Below, in pieces: positions 1-13,175 of a stretch of 64,000 nucleotides of DNA. A program made the translations under genes and the position numbers. Each line of letters starts with the position of its first letter. Within the stretch, counting starts at the first letter, position 1. The notes beneath the pieces were generated by a model, which made no database searches, had not been told where the DNA came from, and saw nothing but the letters and a program-made list of their open reading frames with translations. Source of the DNA: Cavia porcellus (taxonomy: Eukaryota > Chordata > Mammalia > Rodentia > Caviidae); NCBI RefSeq assembly GCF_034190915.1, contig NW_026947491.1, positions 25,980,101 to 26,044,100 of the forward strand, given 5' to 3'.

Positions 1-1449
1 AAATGAACATTTTAATATATAAGTAGGAAAGACTTGGGGAACAGCAAGCTATGAAATAGCTTGGCCCATAACATTCACACTGAGCCCCACAGTGGTACAG
101 TTGCTGCTTTTGAAGATATAAAACAAATCCTTTGGGGGACCCATCATGGATATAAAAAGGCAATAGGATGAATTCAATTTTAAGGGAAAGAAAACCAGGA
201 TGGAAAATCAGACTTGTATATAATCGTATTTAGTATCACAAGACAGAGAAGAAATAGTATACTCAGGAAAAGTCTGGAATCTTACATTCATGGGAGCCTT
301 ATTAAAAGGGAAATAATTTTGTTTTGATTTTATGCTTAGAAAATTGGGTTCATTGGAGTTCTTTTTATGTCTTCAACATGGTTAAATGCACTGCCTTATT
401 TTATGTATATGTGTAGGCATGAACACATTTGTATTTGTGTGTATGAATTTGCACATATTTAGTTATCACATTTATTTTGCACATAGTAACATAAAAACTC
501 ATAAACCCAGTTAGAATGAGGACATTAAAGTAGTATGCCTGCTATGGCTCCTTTCCTGTACCATCTCTGCCTCCCCAGAAATAAACAATACCCTGAGTCA
601 TGTGTGTGGGTATTCCTAAAAGGTATTTTGGTGTGTAAGACCTTCTAACACTTGAGATCTAAATGCCATGAATCATGAGTGGCACAATTAGTTTATGTAC
701 CATTGTTGATCAGACAGAAAGTACAAAGAGAAACTTGATATAAAATACTGGTTCCAAGTGTAAGGTTGCTATCCACGGAAAGAGAAAGTAACAGCTCTAC
801 TGTGTGGTGGTATCATACTCCACAGCCCAGAAAATGGAAAAAACTCAGGGACGCATGTGGGGAAGAGGCTCTGTGGGACTGAAGTGAAGACCTGTGGGGA
901 GGAGCAGCAGCTACCCGGTGCTGGGGTCTCAGTCTTGAATGAGGGGTTGGGACCCGGGTCTCTAAGGGAGCAGAGACCATAATGGAGAGGATGCTGCTGA
1001 CCTGTCCTGCCAGGGGTGGAAACCCCAGGTTGGATTCACCTGCTGCTGCTCTTGGGGAGAAAGGTTGTTGAGGGTGGGCTGGCAAAGACAGGAAGCCCCA
1101 GCACTGCAGCTCCTCTGATGCCTCCCCGTCCACAGAGTCAGTGGGCAAAGCTCACGTGCGATTTGCTGTCTCCATCCCTGCATTGTGGAACACTTTGTGG
1201 AAAGGTGAATTTGGAGCCTGAAGACTGTGTCTTCATAACTGGTGCAATCAGTAATCAACAAAAATATTCTGACAGGAAAGCTGAGATTTCTGAGATGTTA
1301 TAGGAAAGATTTTTAGAAGAAATAAAACATGATCCATTTCCAACTGGTTCATATGTATGGCTGGATTTAATGGTACAACATTCACCTTGATTGCTATATA
1401 AAATGCTATTGTGGGAAAAAATTTCATTGTGAGACTGTGTCTGGATTTA
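1..1449. other. Unrecognised intergenic sequence
   Basis: AT-rich sequence with a more GC-rich patch at about 880-1150. Short ORFs occur on both strands but none shows a domain, a codon pattern or an intron/exon structure that I recognise. No SINE, LTR or L1 signature was found here. Confidence 0.5.
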
Positions 1450-1730
1450 CTCATTCTTGGGTTGGAAAGCTTTTTGGATTACTTCCAGCTTTTGCTGCTA
1501 TAACAATGTTAGTATGAATATTCTCCTTCATGTTTTCTGACATATTTAAGATTTTGCATATAAATGTCGATGTGGGACTGCTGGCTAATAGGGCATATAA
1601 ATGTTCAGTTTTAATATATGTTATCAAAGTGTTTTCCATAGTAGTAGCAATTTATAGAGTGACCTAAAAAAGACAGTGCCTGTTGAAGACATTCTTGCCA
1701 GGGCTTGGTATCAGATCATTTTGAATATGT
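1450..1730 (-). mobile_element. Old L1 3'-end fragment, antisense
   Basis: Read on the plus strand, the text follows the familiar antisense L1 ORF2 C-terminal/3' region. That region includes a 'ttgctgctataacaatgttagtatgaa' type stretch, a 'gggactgctggctaatagggca' type stretch and a 'ttatcaaagtgttttcca' type stretch, all characteristic of ancient mammalian L1. It is highly diverged and has no ORF. The match is by recognition of the family consensus, not by alignment. Confidence 0.5.
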
Positions 1731-1930
1731 AAGAACTGGGTGTGATGGTGCATGCCTGTACCACCAGTGCTCTGAGAGAGTGAGGCTAAAGGATCACAAG
1801 TTGGAGCTTGAGCAACTTAGTGACTTAGAGAGACCCTCTCTCAAAATAAAAATTAAGAAAGAGGTTAGGGATGTAGTTCAATGTAAAGGACTAGGCTCAA
1901 TTTTACAGTACCAAAAAATAAAACAAAACT
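1731..1930 (+). repeat. Dimeric B1-ID SINE, diverged
   Basis: A B1-like left half (a 'gtgatggtgcatgcctgta' type start and a 'gagaccctctctcaaaata' type end) is joined through an A-rich linker to an ID-like right half ('ggatgtagttcaatg' A box, 'ggctcaattttacagtacc' B box). An A-rich tail follows. B1-ID dimers are known from squirrels, dormice and beaver relatives but are not a murid feature, so this is one of the better lineage clues in the window. Confidence 0.65.
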
Positions 1931-2539
1931 CAGGGAATGTTGTTTATGTGAACACGAAATCCAGTGGAACCTTACTTGTTGGAGGAAACTAGGAAAAGAC
2001 ATACGCTAGCTAACAACTGGGGAAGCTCAGGCCAAGGACTCTTCAGTGGTGCCATCTTCAGTTTCGTGAATCTTCCATTGGATGCCTAACACATGCCTCT
2101 AACTTCACTTGTTTGAAAATGAATTCCTGATAGTCCTACCCAACTGGTGTCCATTTTGGTTAATGTCAATTTCATCTTCTTATTTGCAAGATTAAAAAGT
2201 ATTCTTCTCCCCTTGTTCTTTATCCAAGTTATCAACACAACTTTTGTATGTGTTTTTAAGGGATTATGAATTCAGGCATTTCTGATGAATATCCCAACAG
2301 GAACACAGCAGTTTGAGCCACTGTGTTCCATCTGAGTTAATAGGCACCTAGGCAAGTGCCCTGATTTGTTTCTGTCTCCTTTCAGCTGTTGTCTCCATTG
2401 AGGACCTACAGGGATGCCACAAATATGTCAGACAAGGCGTTGAGATGCAGGATATTTGAGGATCTCCAGGAACTCAATGCCAAGAAAGCAAACAAAAATA
2501 CACATGTGTATTAAGAAACACGAAACTCCAAAGAAACTG
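1931..2539. other. Unrecognised intergenic sequence
   Basis: No repeat signature, ORF or RNA gene that I can support. Confidence 0.4.
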
Positions 2540-3270
2540 ATTTTAAGATGGGTAGTAGTTCTAAATAAATATTTCTCTAAAGAAGTCATAAAAATGACCA
2601 ATCAGCACATGTAAAAATGTTCCACATCACTGACCATCAGGGAAATGTAAATGAAAATCACAATAAAACATCCCCTTAGCACATGAAAAGTGACTGATCA
2701 AAAAGAGAGAAGATGACAAATACTAGTGAGGATGTGGAGGAACGGGAACTCTTGTACACTGCTTGGTTTGTAAATTGGTTCAACCATTGTAGCAAACAGT
2801 ATGGAGTTTCCTCAAATAATTAAAACTAAAAATACCATATGATCCAACAATCGCATCACTGGGTATATATATATCCAATATGTGTGACAAAGAGTCATAC
2901 ATACTGCCATGTTCATGGCAGCGTGGCTCATAGTGGCCAAGGATGGAAGCAACCTGTGTTCCTCAGCTGTACAGTGGGTAAAGCAAATGTACATGCTCAG
3001 AATGGAATACTATTTAGCCATTAAAACCAATGAAATCCATTTATTTGTAGTATCCTGGGTGTAATTGAAGATCACTAAGTGCAAGAAACCAGCTATGCAA
3101 ATACAGGTGCTGCGTGAGTTCACTCCTATGTAGAATGTAACAGAGTTGATCTCATAGGAACTGGGAGTAGAATGCTGATTACAGGGTCTGGGGAGAGCAA
3201 ATGTGGTGGGAACAGGAAAACGTCCTTCACAGGGGACTGAGTGTCAATTAGAGAGGAGCGAGAAGCCCCA
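2540..3270 (+). mobile_element. Old L1 fragment: ORF2 C-terminus plus 3'UTR
   Basis: The order of phrases is that of the L1 ORF2 C-terminus: the 'aaaaatgttccacatcactgacc' region, then the 'gtgaggatgtggaggaa' region, then 'tatgatccaacaatcgcatcactggg', then 'ggaatactatttagccattaaaa'. It is followed by degraded 3'UTR. Numerous stops and indels break the frame. It belongs to an older family than the L1s beyond 32 kb. Confidence 0.75.
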
Positions 3271-3794
3271 GCATGCTGTCAACACTGGGATGACTGTGGA
3301 TAATATTCAGCTACTGTGCCTTCCAAAAGCTAGAGGGAAAAAGAAATTGAAGGTTTTTACCACAAAGAGCTGATAATTGAGGCAACATATATGTTAAACC
3401 CTATTTAAACGTTATGCAATGGGTCCAGGTATTGAACTCAACAGGAAACTCTAATATGCACAGTTTTTATGTATTTGTTTTTGAAGCAGAAAAACACATA
3501 AGCAAGATCAGGTTACTTCTCTGCTACAGATCTCTAAGGATCCATTTCTAACTTAGACAAGAAAATGTTTTTCATCCCCAAATCCATCCTCTATGATCTC
3601 CAAATCTCAATGTGATCCCCCCTGGTCCCCGAATGCCACGTCTTGCTGTGCTCCCCTTGCTCACATGGCTCCAACTATGAGCTCCAGTCATCTCTCCCAT
3701 AAGTCAGGGGACACTTGCACAGGACCTCTGCACTTGTCCTCCTGTCTGCCTGTCTGGCTGGTCTCAACTGCCTTCTTAGTTCAGCCTCTTGTTC
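3271..3794. other. Unrecognised intergenic sequence
   Basis: A pyrimidine-rich stretch at about 3600-3800 precedes a SINE. No gene or named repeat can be supported. Confidence 0.4.
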
Positions 3795-3806
3795 TTCTTA
3801 AGTGTC

Positions 3807-3836
3807 TTATGTATGTATGTATGTATGTATGTATTT
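3807..3836. repeat. (TATG)n microsatellite
   Basis: About six to seven perfect copies of the tetramer, ending in a 'tatttatt' run. It sits at the tail side of the antisense B1 that follows, so it probably grew from that SINE's A-rich tail. Confidence 0.85.
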
Positions 3837-3980
3837 ATTGGAAGACAGTGCCTTACTATGTAGTTCAGGCTGGTCTTGAACTCAACTTGTATTCTGGGCT
3901 GACCTCCAACTCACAGTGATCCTCCTGCCTCAGCCTCCCAAGTGCTGGGATTACAAGTGTGTACCACCATGCCTGACTTT
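3837..3980 (-). repeat. B1 SINE, antisense
   Basis: The sequence reads as a reversed B1. The 'tatgtagttcaggctggtcttgaactc' region, the 'ctgcctcagcctcccaagtgctgggatta' region and 'gtaccaccatgcctg' occur in the order expected for a minus-strand 7SL-derived element. It is moderately diverged. Confidence 0.85.
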
Positions 3981-4118
3981 AAGTGTGGAATCCCACTTTG
4001 CCTATCCTGATGATAGTTGCAAGCTGCCCACTATGAGCTATTTGTTCCCTTCACCTTTCTATGTTTTGGTGCTCTTAGAAGTCTGTAGTGCCAGTTAATT
4101 TTCATTCTATAAAATCCA

Positions 4119-4213
4119 AGAATCTAGGGTCTGGGATATAGCTCAGCAGCGTCAGTTCCTGCCTGGCAAGTGCATGGTCCTGAGTTCTATTTTGGGGACC
4201 AAAAAAAAAACAA
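4119..4213 (+). repeat. ID-type SINE (tRNA-Ala-like)
   Basis: A tRNA-like A box (around 'tatagctcagcagcg') and B box (around 'tgagttctattttgggg') are followed by a short poly-A run. ID elements are rodent tRNA-Ala-like SINEs that start transcription from this internal pol III promoter. Confidence 0.75.
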
Positions 4214-6310
4214 CAAACAACACACTAAGAAACCATTACTTATAAGAAACATGATCATTTTTATGCACCATTAAGAAATCAATTAAAAATTGATGTCAAT
4301 AAGACTGGCATATTGTTTCCTTATCATCTTAAAGTTATTTTATAGTCTTCAAAAGAGCCATTTTAGACTTCTGTGAACATTAATTTTTTTATATATCACT
4401 ATTGTGCAAACCTAAGAGGAAAATGGCAAAATAAATTGCTTAGTACAGTGGTGGCACACCTATTACATGCACATTATTGTGCTTTTCTTTTAAGCCAAAA
4501 GATGTTAATGTGTGCTTTTTTTCTAGACTAAAACCTCAGCACTCAGGTTTAACTGCAGTGTTGGCACTTTGTGATAAATCAGTGGGTCTTGGGGTGCAGT
4601 TTGGGTTCTCCCCTTTAAAAGGTTCACCATCACCAGTTAGGATATTACTAAAGCTTCAGCACATTTGGAGTTTTATTCTGAATCTTGTGACCTGAACTCA
4701 CTGACACCGAGTCCTGTGCCCTCAGACGAACCAGTGACCCAACCCCGCTCCAGGAGAACTAACTCTGCTGCTGCCCCAGGGCTTTCTCCAACCTGCTTAC
4801 ATCTACCAGCTCTGACTTGCACACATCGGCAGTGGACGCAATGTCTGGGCTGACACCTGGCCAACAGCTCATGCAAGTCTCTGGGTTCCTACGATGTAAA
4901 AACTGTGCCTGTCATAATAGACCAGAACATTTTTGTTACTGGGCTGCATCAGAACATAAGCTTGAAAAGGACATGTTATTTGTTACATTCCCTGCTATAG
5001 CCCCATGCCTGTTACAGTTCTTGGCAAGTGCTGCTTGTTCAGTTGTACTCCTGGGCTAGGAACCACTAGATTAGAGTAATAGACCATCTTCCTATTAGGC
5101 ACTGCATAACGTCTGTGAAAGTGAGCTGGATAAATGGATAAATAGAGAAGGAATAAAGGAATCCTCCCTGCCCTCAGTTACTCTTTGTTTTTAAAATAGA
5201 CAAAACTTAGGACTCTTTGTTTAGTCCCCTCTGGGATTGGGAATCTGAATTAGACATTTTCCATTCGTGCTTTTTATAATTAATAAGAGTTGGGAAATTT
5301 GGAGAAGTGTTGATGGGTGAATTAAAGAACTACACTGTAGAATATTACACTTTTGATAACATTCTGAGAAGTCACTACTGCTTAAGAGAAAAAATCAGAA
5401 CAAGTTATGAATAGAAACTGTCAGTCACCAGAAATATGAAAAAAGAGAAATGTTGCTCAGATGAATCACTGAAAAATTTTCTATGTAAAAACAGACCAGA
5501 CCAAATTGACCTAGTTGCAATATCCCTTGACATCATTTTATTGTCAAAACTATCCCCTATTCAAATGGCACTTATCCTACAAAGATAGGGAGATGGTTTC
5601 TAGTTAAATTCTTTTACTTTCTGCTGTTAACATCTGGATACATTCACTTAGCATTTATTGAGAACACTTACTAGGTTCAGTATAGATAGGAAACTGTGGA
5701 ATAAAGGAACCAGGACAATAAAGGCCAGCATGCTTAGAGGGAAGATCATTTCAAATTTATTACTGAAGAATAAATATACTGGGCCTGGATCTCTTCTGCA
5801 AATGGCATGTAGGACCGAATCTAGCACATAAGATTAATTCTGACCTTTCAAATGCTTTAGTTTTGTAGTATAATTATAAAAAGTTTATGATAACTATTTT
5901 TCAGCTAAACTAACCTTTAAAAAGATTTGCCTTTTGGTGGTTTTATCATTGCTTTTTAACCGAATGTGCAGAACACACCTGCAGCGTGGATCTACATATG
6001 CTTGGCTGACTCCTGTTTTATTAACCAAGTGAGTTGACATATAGAAGACTGATCTTCCAGAGGAATAAGAAACGCTTGACTGATTACTCCTTACTTTTTG
6101 TCACCTCCAATACTTTTATCATCTGAAGATGCTAAATTAACAATGATAACACAGAAACTACATGGCTACTCTATGCTCATCATATACAAAACTCCAGTTT
6201 ATTTTCATCTTCAAAAAGAGCTGGATGCACGAGGAATGGATGATGAAGTCAGCTATGCTTTATGCCTCTCACGGAAATAGGAGTTATTGCTTTCTTGGTT
6301 GTGCTGTCTG
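4214..6310. other. Unrecognised sequence, possible MER5-like end near 5060
   Basis: No coding feature is supported. The stretch ending near 5065 ('ctaggaaccactaga' region) faintly resembles the terminal part of a hAT-type MER5 element, but the match is too weak to call. The rest is unassigned. Confidence 0.35.
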
Positions 6311-6375
6311 TACCTGTATCTGTCTGTATATGCATCTGTATCCGAATCTGTCTCCGTATCCGTATCTATATCTAA
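6310..6375 (+). repeat. Degenerate CTGTAT-type hexamer repeat
   Basis: Ten or so imperfect copies of a 'ctgtat/ccgtat' hexamer in a row. It is an old minisatellite-like tract whose copies have drifted to TCTGTA, CCGAAT and CCGTAT variants. Confidence 0.7.
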
Positions 6376-6479
6376 TCTCCAGTGTCCTTTACCATTGATG
6401 TCCCATCATCCATGTCATTTTCCCATTTGTGAATATCCAATGTGATGCGATTTTATACCATGGTTGATTTTGGAGCTGA

Positions 6480-6945
6480 AAATATGCATAACCTGGGGAA
6501 CAAGCTACTATTGTGGTTGTTAATACTATAACTCACATCTAAGTCTTGTGAGTGTACATCACAATTTGGATCTTGAATGTCTCCAAAGCCTATCTGCTCA
6601 GGGGTTGGTCCCAGAATGTGGTGCTCGTGTAGGTGAAGGAATCTTCAGGAGATTGTCTTAGTGGAAGAACATTAAGTCATTGGGGGTGTGTCCCTGGAGG
6701 GGACATTTGGACCCCTCCACTTCCTGTCTCTTTTTGCTTCATGGTACCTATGAGGGGAGCAAATCACCTGTATCATATGCTCTCATCCTGTGGTACTGTG
6801 CTGCCACAGGGCCAAAGCAGCAATACCAAGTGAGTGGATTGAAACCCATGAGCTGAAGCTGTGAATCAGCATAACTTTCCCTCCTTTCCAGTTGATTTAC
6901 CTCAAGTATTTGTTATCACAATGGGAAGCTGTCTACTGCTTATAC
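6480..6945 (+). repeat. MaLR-like solo LTR remnant
   Basis: A 'ggatcttgaatgtctccaaag' region is followed by a 'gtcattgggggtgtgtcc' region, an 'actgtgctgccacag' region and the ending 'cctcctttcca...tatttgttatcacaatgggaagct'. This is the layout I associate with ERVL-MaLR-type LTRs. There is no internal coding sequence. The subfamily is not assigned. Confidence 0.45.
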
Positions 6946-9900
6946 TCCTGCCTTGAACTGTCTTTCTAAAGTGCAGATGTCCATCTCCAAAAGTCCAAAA
7001 TGGCATTAAATGAGTTTGTTATGGATGAGTCCGTTCATACAACAAAGTTTTCAAATGGTGAAGTAAGTTGAAGACGGTTATGAAAAATACATTATAAATC
7101 TGGGGGGAAATGGCTGAAGATAAAGCTTTTTATAGATGCATTTTTAAAAGAAGTACATATAAAGTTTTACGGAGTAACAAGAGATATGTGCTACTTAAAA
7201 TTCTTTAATAAGACTGGAGACTGCCCTGGTGTGGGAAGTAGCTCTGCAGGGGTCCCCTGAAGGCTGAAGAAGAACTGCTGACCCCTGCGGTGCTTGCAGA
7301 GCAGGGTGGACTCCAGCACTGGCCAAGGCCATCTTCTTATTCATAACGTCTGCACATTATTTTTCTAGCATAAATCATTGTGTCTAGGATCTTACTCATT
7401 GTTAAACTTTTCAAAAGTGAAAGCAAGATACTTTCCCTCAGCATCACATTTACAATCCTACAAAGACACGTAATGGGGAAATAGATCAGTTACAAAGACC
7501 TGCATTTTTCTGATCCTACATCCTGATCCTCCAGTTGTGGAGGCAAGCAAGGTGATATGGAATCTAATTGAAAACAGGATCTGTATTCTCATTTAGTGGT
7601 TCCCTGCATGGCCAAATGAAACTGGGATTGGAACCAAATACCTAGGAGAAGTGACAGCTCAGAAAAAGACCTGGGAAATAGAAACCTGCATTACAATCCA
7701 ACAGTAACAATCCTGTACTTGTCTTTATACCATATGGCTTATTTTAAACCAAGCATTCCTGAAAATTAGGTTTCAAGTGAATATAAACATAAGACATTGA
7801 AAATAGAACCTAAAGGCAGAAAGGCGTGTCCAGAGATATAATTACTCCTACATGACTCTACATGCAGAATGGTTCTGCAGTGTTGTAAGCCCTCGATGCA
7901 CATTAAACTCAACTACTGAAGAACTATCTCTGCTATGCACTTATAAACTTTACAGATAATAAGTCAATTACCTGTGCTGGAAATTCAGCCCTACTGACTA
8001 AACAACAGACACATCTATTTGTACAAAAGAGTATCTTAATGTGGTTTTACTATAGAAAATACACGAATGTATTTTTTAAGAGTCACCCATGGTTCCAAGT
8101 AGGACCTTATAATTGTAACCTGTAAATGTGGTATAGCTTCTCACTTGTAGAAAGTTTTAAATGTTAAAAAATATACATGACTTAATAAGTATAAAGGATG
8201 AGAGGATAGTACCTGAGATGTAATCCTTAACAGATATAAACCTGAATCTAAATTACAAAGGTCGTATCATACCTGTTCTCAGACATAACAGTTTGAAAAT
8301 ACACATTACATCATCTGAGGATACTTTGATTCTCATATTACTTTTCCATTTCAACCTGTCCTAGAATCTCTGATGATTACCTGTATTGTCCAGGTGCTCC
8401 TCACTCCCACTGCTGATTGCTCTAGTGATTCTATGGGGGCAACGCCTGTGCTTTCATTCACAGCTCAGGGTTTGTAGGTCTTTATTTATTTTACAAAGTG
8501 TAGGCAGGTTTTGTGAGTTTAACTAAGAAGGATGACATGATTCCAGGCAGCACAAGCTACCCATTCTGTTTTCAAATAAACAGAATGAAAGGTAACACTC
8601 CTGCCTCACTTATTGAGATGAGCATCAGACTCATCAATATGTAGAATGCATAATTTATCATCTTCTCATTCATCCTCTGTCCTAGTGATTTTTATCACCC
8701 CTTCCTTCTTTCAAAAGAAAATAATTTGACCTGTTACATTTTCCATATTGACACCTCTGTATTTCTCTCAGATTACCACATTTGTACAAATTACTAAAAA
8801 AAATGGTGTGCCTTTCAGAATTTTGCTAGTTATTTTAAACAGTACCACAACTCATTAATACTGGGTGGAACTGTTAAAGTGGGTCATTTTCTAAAACCAA
8901 ATAAATAGCAAGAGAAGCAGGAAAATACCAGAAGGCATTTGGACTTTTGTTGACTACAGAATTATGTACTAGGAAAGGAGGAAGGGACTACAAGGGGAAG
9001 AGAAGGAGGCTTTCCTAAGAGTAGGTTCTAGGAGGCAGTTGCATGGGCTAGCTGTGGTACTGCCCCCAACACAGTGCCTGCACCGCAGGGATGTTACGGT
9101 GATTTTAGCAAATCCTGGGAACTGGCCCCTCTGACTAACCTCATTCTGCGCCCCACCCCCCAAGCCCACAGCTCAGCGGCAGTTGCTACAGCAACTTCAG
9201 AGCAGCAGCTCTAAAGCATCACGTTAAAGAATTTCTGAGACAGAGCAGCCTGGCTCCTTATACGAAGTACCCCCAAGAGTGAAAGGGAAGGAACTTCAGA
9301 GTCATCCTCCATGATGTGCTAGCTGTATGATTTTATGTAAGTACTGTTACCTCTCTGAGGTTATATGACATGGAAATAATGCTTCTCATATTACACAGTG
9401 GTTATTAGTAATTAAGCAGGTATGAGATATCTGATAAACTGCTTGTTTTACAGTGGCTGTTCAAAGGATCTCAGGTGTCCTTCTTAAACTGTCCCCTCGG
9501 CCGATTCTATAATAAATAGTGCACCTCAACTGAAAGTGAATGCTTGGACCTTGTTTCTTTAAGTATGACATGCAAAAAGTTGCTCTTCAAAGCTATGTAA
9601 AGGAGAAGATGAAATTCCCTTGTCTCATCCCACACTGGGTTTATGCATGTGGGACCACTCACCTATCCAGGAGCAAAGTGACAGAGTTTTCCTCATATCT
9701 GTTAGCATTTTGATTGGAAGCAACGGAAACCAACCCTATAAATGAGTTATGAAGACTTCATGTTGCTCACAGAGCTCCAAGGAAGGAGGGAACCAAGACT
9801 TGGGAAATGTAAGAGATCAGAGAGCTAAGCAGAGGAACCAATCTCAAGACAGGACGCCATCCGTGTGACATGGGGACAGTGCCACAGGGCACAGGATGCC

Positions 9901-10149
9901 GCCTCTTCTGCACCTTCCTACTTGCTGATTCCTGATGCCATTGCCATGAATAATTCCTAAAGAGGCTTAAATTCTTGATACCATACCTTTGGGTTCAGGT
10001 TTCCTGATTACAAAAATGCTGAATGGCACCTCTTTCCCCTTCTGGTTTATATCTCGATGTCCCGCGAAGTCTCATACCCTTATAGCTGGATCTCTTGGGA
10101 GGTGCCTGGCTCATGAGGCTCATGGTTATAAACCTACCAGTGTATCAGC
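6946..10149. other. Unrecognised intergenic sequence
   Basis: No retroelement or gene is recognised. There is one imperfect hairpin at 7243-7301 (reported separately) and an otherwise featureless AT-rich stretch. ORFs are short and lack domains. Confidence 0.4.
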
Positions 10150-10440
10150 CCACAGATAAGTTAAAAGATAAATGTGATGTTGGAAGACAGAGGTCCTCGG
10201 AGCTGTGGCCCGGAAGAGTCCATCTCCTTCCTCCGCCCCTCCAAGCTCTCTGCTTCCTGCTGCCCAGCCGTGAGCTGTTTCTCCTCTCCCAGGGCCCTCT
10301 GCCATGCTGCCCTGCCTTGGAGCTAGGACTATGGACTGAAATGACTACAAACTGTGATCCGAATAAACCTCTCTTCCTTTAAATTGTGTGTATCAGACAT
10401 TGTATCCGACAGTGAGGAGGGTAACTAACAAGTGCTCCCT
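10150..10440 (+). repeat. MaLR-like LTR 3' part
   Basis: The 3' end carries the 'ggactgaaatgactacaaactgtga' region, an 'aataaacctctcttcc' polyadenylation-signal region and a 'gagggtaactaacaag' end. It parallels the ends at 6945 and 11590, so these are three related remnants within 5 kb. The 5' boundary is not clear. Confidence 0.4.
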
Positions 10441-11239
10441 AGCAAAAAGTGGAGCAGTGTTAGAATACACAGGTATTATTTAAATAATATTTCTCAAGTT
10501 CTCTAGCTAGAATAAACGTTTCTGTTCTCATGCATGATACCAGACAGGTTGGGCCTGTGAAGAATCCTTTCTTCACATACGTATAATGATTCTCAAATTT
10601 GCCTCATTGGTGGTGCAGCTGAATGTCAACTCTTTGCAAAGATAAAATACTTCAGGGAAGGCACAAAGTTCATGTAGTCAGTGTCTAACATAGTGTTAAG
10701 CAAAGAGCAGGGACTCAATAGGTATTTGTTGAATAACACACTATCCTTGAAATACAACTACAACTTTTCATAACTATTATTATAGAAGAAGCATTGTTAT
10801 GGTTGATATTGTTAGGTCTGAGAAGGGGAGGAAAAGGGGAAGGAGTGGCCGGTGGTGGTTGCAAAGATAAGAAGTATAAAATATAAGTAACCTTTATTTT
10901 GGGAATGCGGGGAGAGACCCTCCCCCGGCCTCCCGGGGCTCAGCATCTCCACCCCAGGCGATCTCTCTCTGGAACACTCTCTCGGGAACACGTGGAGTGA
11001 GGCACATAAGTAGCCTTGGTCTGGGGTGGAACCTAGGGGTATTAGAGATGCACAGGTAGCCCATTGGCACACGTTTGGTGCCAGAGGTAGGTTACTAAGC
11101 GCAGGGGTATAGGGTTACAGGTAAATCCCTAGGGGCGGTGGGAGGCAGGAGCTCCCTAATTCCGGCTGAGGCTTTTTCTGGCTAAAGTGTCCGGTCTGGG
11201 CCAGCAACCCTTTCATATACATTGTGTAAACATGCGAAG
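10441..11239. other. Unrecognised sequence with a GC-rich patch
   Basis: There is a GC-richer patch at about 10900-11180, possibly the 5' part of the LTR remnant that follows. I could not assign it. Confidence 0.3.
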
Positions 11240-11592
11240 TTTAAATAAGTAACTTAGCAGGGGCCAGGATCCTCACTTTTTAAATATCCTGAGCCTGTAC
11301 AAGAGGAGGGCATGGGGATTTTGTGAGTACTACACAGCCCCCTGGGGGGTGGTAGCCTGCTTAGGATATTATTGAGGAAAGGAGGTTTGTTGTCTTCCCT
11401 CCGTCGCCTTTTTGCTCTTGTCACTTTATAGTCTTCTGCCACCTTGAACTGGTGCCCCTGTGCCACACCACTATGCTTTGGACCCAGCTGATTACGGACT
11501 GAAACTTCCATAAACTGTGAGCTAAATAAACCTTTCCTTCTTTATGTGTCTGGTATTTTGTCCTGGCAATGAGAGAAAAGTAACCAAGACAT
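11240..11592 (+). repeat. MaLR-like LTR 3' part
   Basis: It shares the 'ggactgaaact...aactgtgagctaaataaacctttcc' layout and ends in 'gagaaaagtaaccaagac'. The AATAAA near 11526 would be the LTR polyadenylation signal. The start is uncertain. Confidence 0.45.
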
Positions 11593-11869
11593 ATATTAAA
11601 TAAGTACAACTCACTAGATGCATTAAAAATGCAACATGAGTTTTATTTCACAAGGACCATATGACTTTAGAGAATTTTTAACTGGAAGAAGAGTTTCCAA
11701 TTCTGTTGGATAAAAATCTCTGGCAGGCTTATTGACTATCTTGATCACATTTAAATTTAAATTACTAGTAAATCCTTTAGATTGCACAACATAATTGGAA
11801 CTCAGAAATTAGGACATTTGGCTTGAGATATTAACTAATACTTCCAGTTTTATTTAAAGATAATAATGT

Positions 11870-11871
11870 GA

Positions 11872-11908
<37 letters not shown>

Positions 11909-11922
11909 ATATACACACACAA
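11870..11922. repeat. (AT)n / (GTAT)n microsatellite
   Basis: A run of about 12 alternating AT units passes into 'gtatat' repeats and a short 'acacac' run. Confidence 0.85.
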
Positions 11923-13065
11923 TAGAATGTTATGAAGCCTAAATGTAAATTAAAAACCTTTGTTGGAAGGTGGGCACAATAGATTATAATGCCAGAAGAA
12001 ATAAAATAGATACAGAATGTTAAAGGTTTCTTTTTATACTAGGAACCCCAAATATAAGTAATTTAAAGAACAAAATAAAAGAGAGATTTTTAAAAATAAG
12101 GAGGAAGTATTTGTGGAGATGGGAAGAGGACCTGGGATGGGGGAGAGAGGAGCACAGGATGAGTCTTGGATACATCAATGGTTCCTGGAAGGTCAGTACA
12201 GGAACTGCAGAAAGATCTGCGTCTATAGGGTTACAGATGTAGACACTCTGGCGAGCCTCCAAGGACAGCATTCCTCAGTGACTCCCTACTGGAGGGTTGC
12301 TGTTTTTGAAATATCTTGCCCTGTAGAGATGAGGGGCTCTCCTTCCAGAACCCTCTATGCTTTTGCATTTTTGAGTATAGATAACTAAGAAGTATAATTG
12401 CATCTTTCGCTCAAAAACACAGAGCAACATAAAAAGGGAAAACAAAAATTTAAATTGGACTCAGCAGTTTTGTTTTCCTTCCTTCTGTCCCGTTTTGTCT
12501 GTTCTTGTATTAGGCATAGTCTGCTGTGGAAATGTAAAGCACCAGCTCAGGGTTGCAGAATGCACCAGCCTGAACACAGGCCCAGAGGAAATGGGCTCCT
12601 GTGTTTTTCCCCTGGAGACACCCACACTTCCCCATAGGGTTTGAGGAAAACACTGCTCTGTCTGAGCCTTTTCTTGAAATTCCTGCAATTTTTTTCCCTA
12701 GACAATTCTGTTTGGAAACACTCTCCTCCCTTTGCTATCTGGAATGAGCGGTGTAATGTTTGTCATAGTGACCCCTCACAGAACTTGGCCCTTTTCATGG
12801 GAGAAAAGACGAGAGAGTCCTATTTGAATCTATGAGGGAAAGGGCAGTACCCCTTCACTTACTATCTGCAAGGGCTGGTCAGTTTTAAGAACCTGAGCAG
12901 CTGGAGAATGTAAAGTAAAAAGGTTACGCCACAAGGTTACACAGTAGAAGAGCAGATTTTCTGTTCTCCTAAAGAGAGGTTTGAGGACATCAGCTGAACC
13001 TTCTGGAAGTGACAGCAGGACTATCATTGCAGAACACGCAATGTGTTGGCTGGAGAGCTCTGTCT

Positions 13066-13175
13066 ATGAAGGAGGGAGGCAGAGAAGATGCAGGGCGAAG
13101 GAAAGAAGGAAATAACTATCTGAAGGGAAGAAGAAAGAGGGAAAAAAAGGAGGGAGAAAGAAAGAAGAGCTTTCT
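13066..13175 (+). repeat. Purine-rich (GAA/GGA) low-complexity tract
   Basis: About 110 bases are nearly all A and G, with GAAG, GGAG and AAAG units. It could adopt triplex-type structures, but nothing more can be said from sequence alone. Confidence 0.75.

Noticed and set aside
4440..5065. MER5/hAT-type DNA transposon
   Set aside because: Only a faint terminal resemblance near 5060, with no convincing second terminus or duplication.
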